Assembly: GCA_020425835.1 (NCBI GenBank)
Contig: JAGQRC010000254.1
Span: forward strand, 1 to 6,034
Reading direction: 5' to 3'
Origin: Planctomycetota bacterium
Lineage (GTDB): Bacteria > Planctomycetota > UBA8108 > UBA1146 > JAJFFE01
Length of the DNA: 6,034 nucleotides
Positions 5,319 to 6,034 of this stretch are shown here, piece after piece. The notes below the pieces were generated by a model. That model saw only the letters and a program-made list of their open reading frames with translations. It searched no databases and had not been told where the DNA came from. Within the stretch, counting starts at the first letter, position 1; each line of letters starts with the position of its first letter. The translations under genes and the position numbers were made by a program.

Positions 5319-6034
5319 GTGAGAACCCTCGCCCTATCGCTCGCCCTCGTCCCATCGATCTTCGTCGCCGTCGTCGAGAGTCAGTCGACGACCATCCTGG
5401 TCCCTCAAGATTTCTCATCGATCCAGTCGGCCATCATCGCGGCGACCGACGGAGACGTGGTCTCGGTCGGCCCCGGCACCTACACCGAGCTCGTCGACTT
5501 CGAGGGCAAGGACATCACCGTCGTCAGCACGGACGGACCAGCGACGACCACGATCGATGGGTTGTCCCAAGGGAGCGTCGTTCGGTTCGTCAACGGCGAA
5601 GGGCCGGCGAGTCGCCTCGAGGGGTTCACCATCACCGGTGGATCGTCGACCTTCGGTGGCGGGGTCTACTGCGAGACGTCGAGCCCGACGGTCGTCGACT
5701 GCTGGATCACGGGCAACGACGCTGCCGATGGCGGGAACGTCGGGCTCTTCCAGTCGAGTGGCCCGGTCGGTTTCGAGGGGTGCATCATCTCGGACGGGTT
5801 CGCCACCGCCTCGGGCGGCGGGATCTTCGCCCTCGACGCGGACCTGACCCTCGTCGACTGCCAGGTCATCTCGAACTTCTCGATCGACATGGGCGGGGGT
5901 ATCAATCTCAACCTGAACGGGACGGGCGCGATCTTCGGCAACGAGCTGATCCTGGATGGCTGTCTCATCGAGGGCAACGAGTCCGCGTTCTACGGCGGCG
6001 GGATGGCGGTCCGCTCCGCCACCGCGACGATCAC
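5319..6034 (+). CDS. Secreted right-handed beta-helix protein (paralog 3), 3'-truncated by window edge
   Basis: GTG start with a good ribosome binding site; 238 full codons are visible and the frame is open to the end, so the gene continues beyond the window. A signal peptide (RTLALSLALVPSIFVAVV core, probable cleavage VES|Q after residue 21) is followed by STTILVPQDF, TIQ-type SSIQSAIIAA, GDVVSVGPGTYTELVDF and GKDITV, then the beta-helix coils. Its coil cysteines fall at residues 128, 155, 181 and 215, exactly the coil positions of paralog 2, so the two are colinear without a net indel over this stretch. By analogy with its neighbours it should end in the dockerin-like domain and Cys tail, but that part is not visible. 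Only one lysine occurs in the visible part. Function is inferred only as an exported surface or extracellular protein. Confidence 0.92.
   Translation, partial: MRTLALSLALVPSIFVAVVESQSTTILVPQDFSSIQSAIIAATDGDVVSVGPGTYTELVDFEGKDITVVSTDGPATTTIDGLSQGSVVRFVNGEGPASRLEGFTITGGSSTFGGGVYCETSSPTVVDCWITGNDAADGGNVGLFQSSGPVGFEGCIISDGFATASGGGIFALDADLTLVDCQVISNFSIDMGGGINLNLNGTGAIFGNELILDGCLIEGNESAFYGGGMAVRSATATI

Larger units (their letters stand above)
2016..6034 (+). repeat. Tandem array of at least three paralogous beta-helix genes
   Basis: Three same-strand genes with one architecture follow each other with gaps of 37 and 50 bases. Short exact DNA matches persist, for example GGCAAGGCCATCACGGT at 2295-2311 and 3889-3905, but most similarity is at protein level, so the duplications are not recent. 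The array may continue past the right edge. Confidence 0.85.

Noticed and set aside
3526..5418. A 630-codon open frame on the minus strand, longer than the plus-strand gene it covers
   Set aside because: Its product is a low-complexity Arg/Asp/Glu/Gly-rich string with no recognisable domain, while the plus strand encodes a protein with signal peptide, helix coils and calcium loops conserved in its neighbours. Long antisense frames are expected from GC-rich codon bias.

Overview
The window is GC-rich DNA filled almost entirely by four plus-strand genes for secreted or surface repeat proteins. I see no RNA genes, mobile elements, CRISPR arrays or metabolic genes. The style suggests a planctomycete, probably a marine or large-genome lineage. 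The clues are secreted right-handed beta-helix proteins with a C-terminal dockerin-like pair of calcium loops and a Cys-rich tail (CGVDPTxDxLxC...CP), next to a long FG-GAP/VCBS-type repeat protein. This assignment is an inference from protein style, not a database result.

Layout: (1) 1-1775 is the 3' end of a gene for an FG-GAP/VCBS repeat protein. Twelve units of about 48 residues are visible, each with a DxDxDGDxD calcium-binding loop, and the gene begins before the window. (2) 1776-2015 is a 240-base intergenic stretch with a weak hairpin, a poor promoter-like pair and an unresolved translation start. (3) 2016-3665, 3703-5268 and 5319-6034 (cut by the window edge) are three tandem paralogs with gaps of only 37 and 50 bases. 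They share a layout: signal peptide, parallel beta-helix and a closing SPCIDAGDP segment. The two complete genes end in the dockerin-like domain and Cys tail. The tight spacing and clear ribosome binding sites of the second and third copies suggest an operon.

All four products look like exported, calcium-binding, lysine-poor surface or extracellular proteins. No enzymatic active site can be assigned, so the shared role (adhesion, matrix or polysaccharide binding, cell-surface coat) is inference. The most interesting structural signals are a regularly spaced cysteine ladder in the beta-helices that is eroded in one paralog, the complete absence of lysine from the visible part of the FG-GAP protein, and a two-unit higher-order duplication in its repeat array. 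I did not find a convincing new multi-gene system; this looks like an expanded family of surface proteins.
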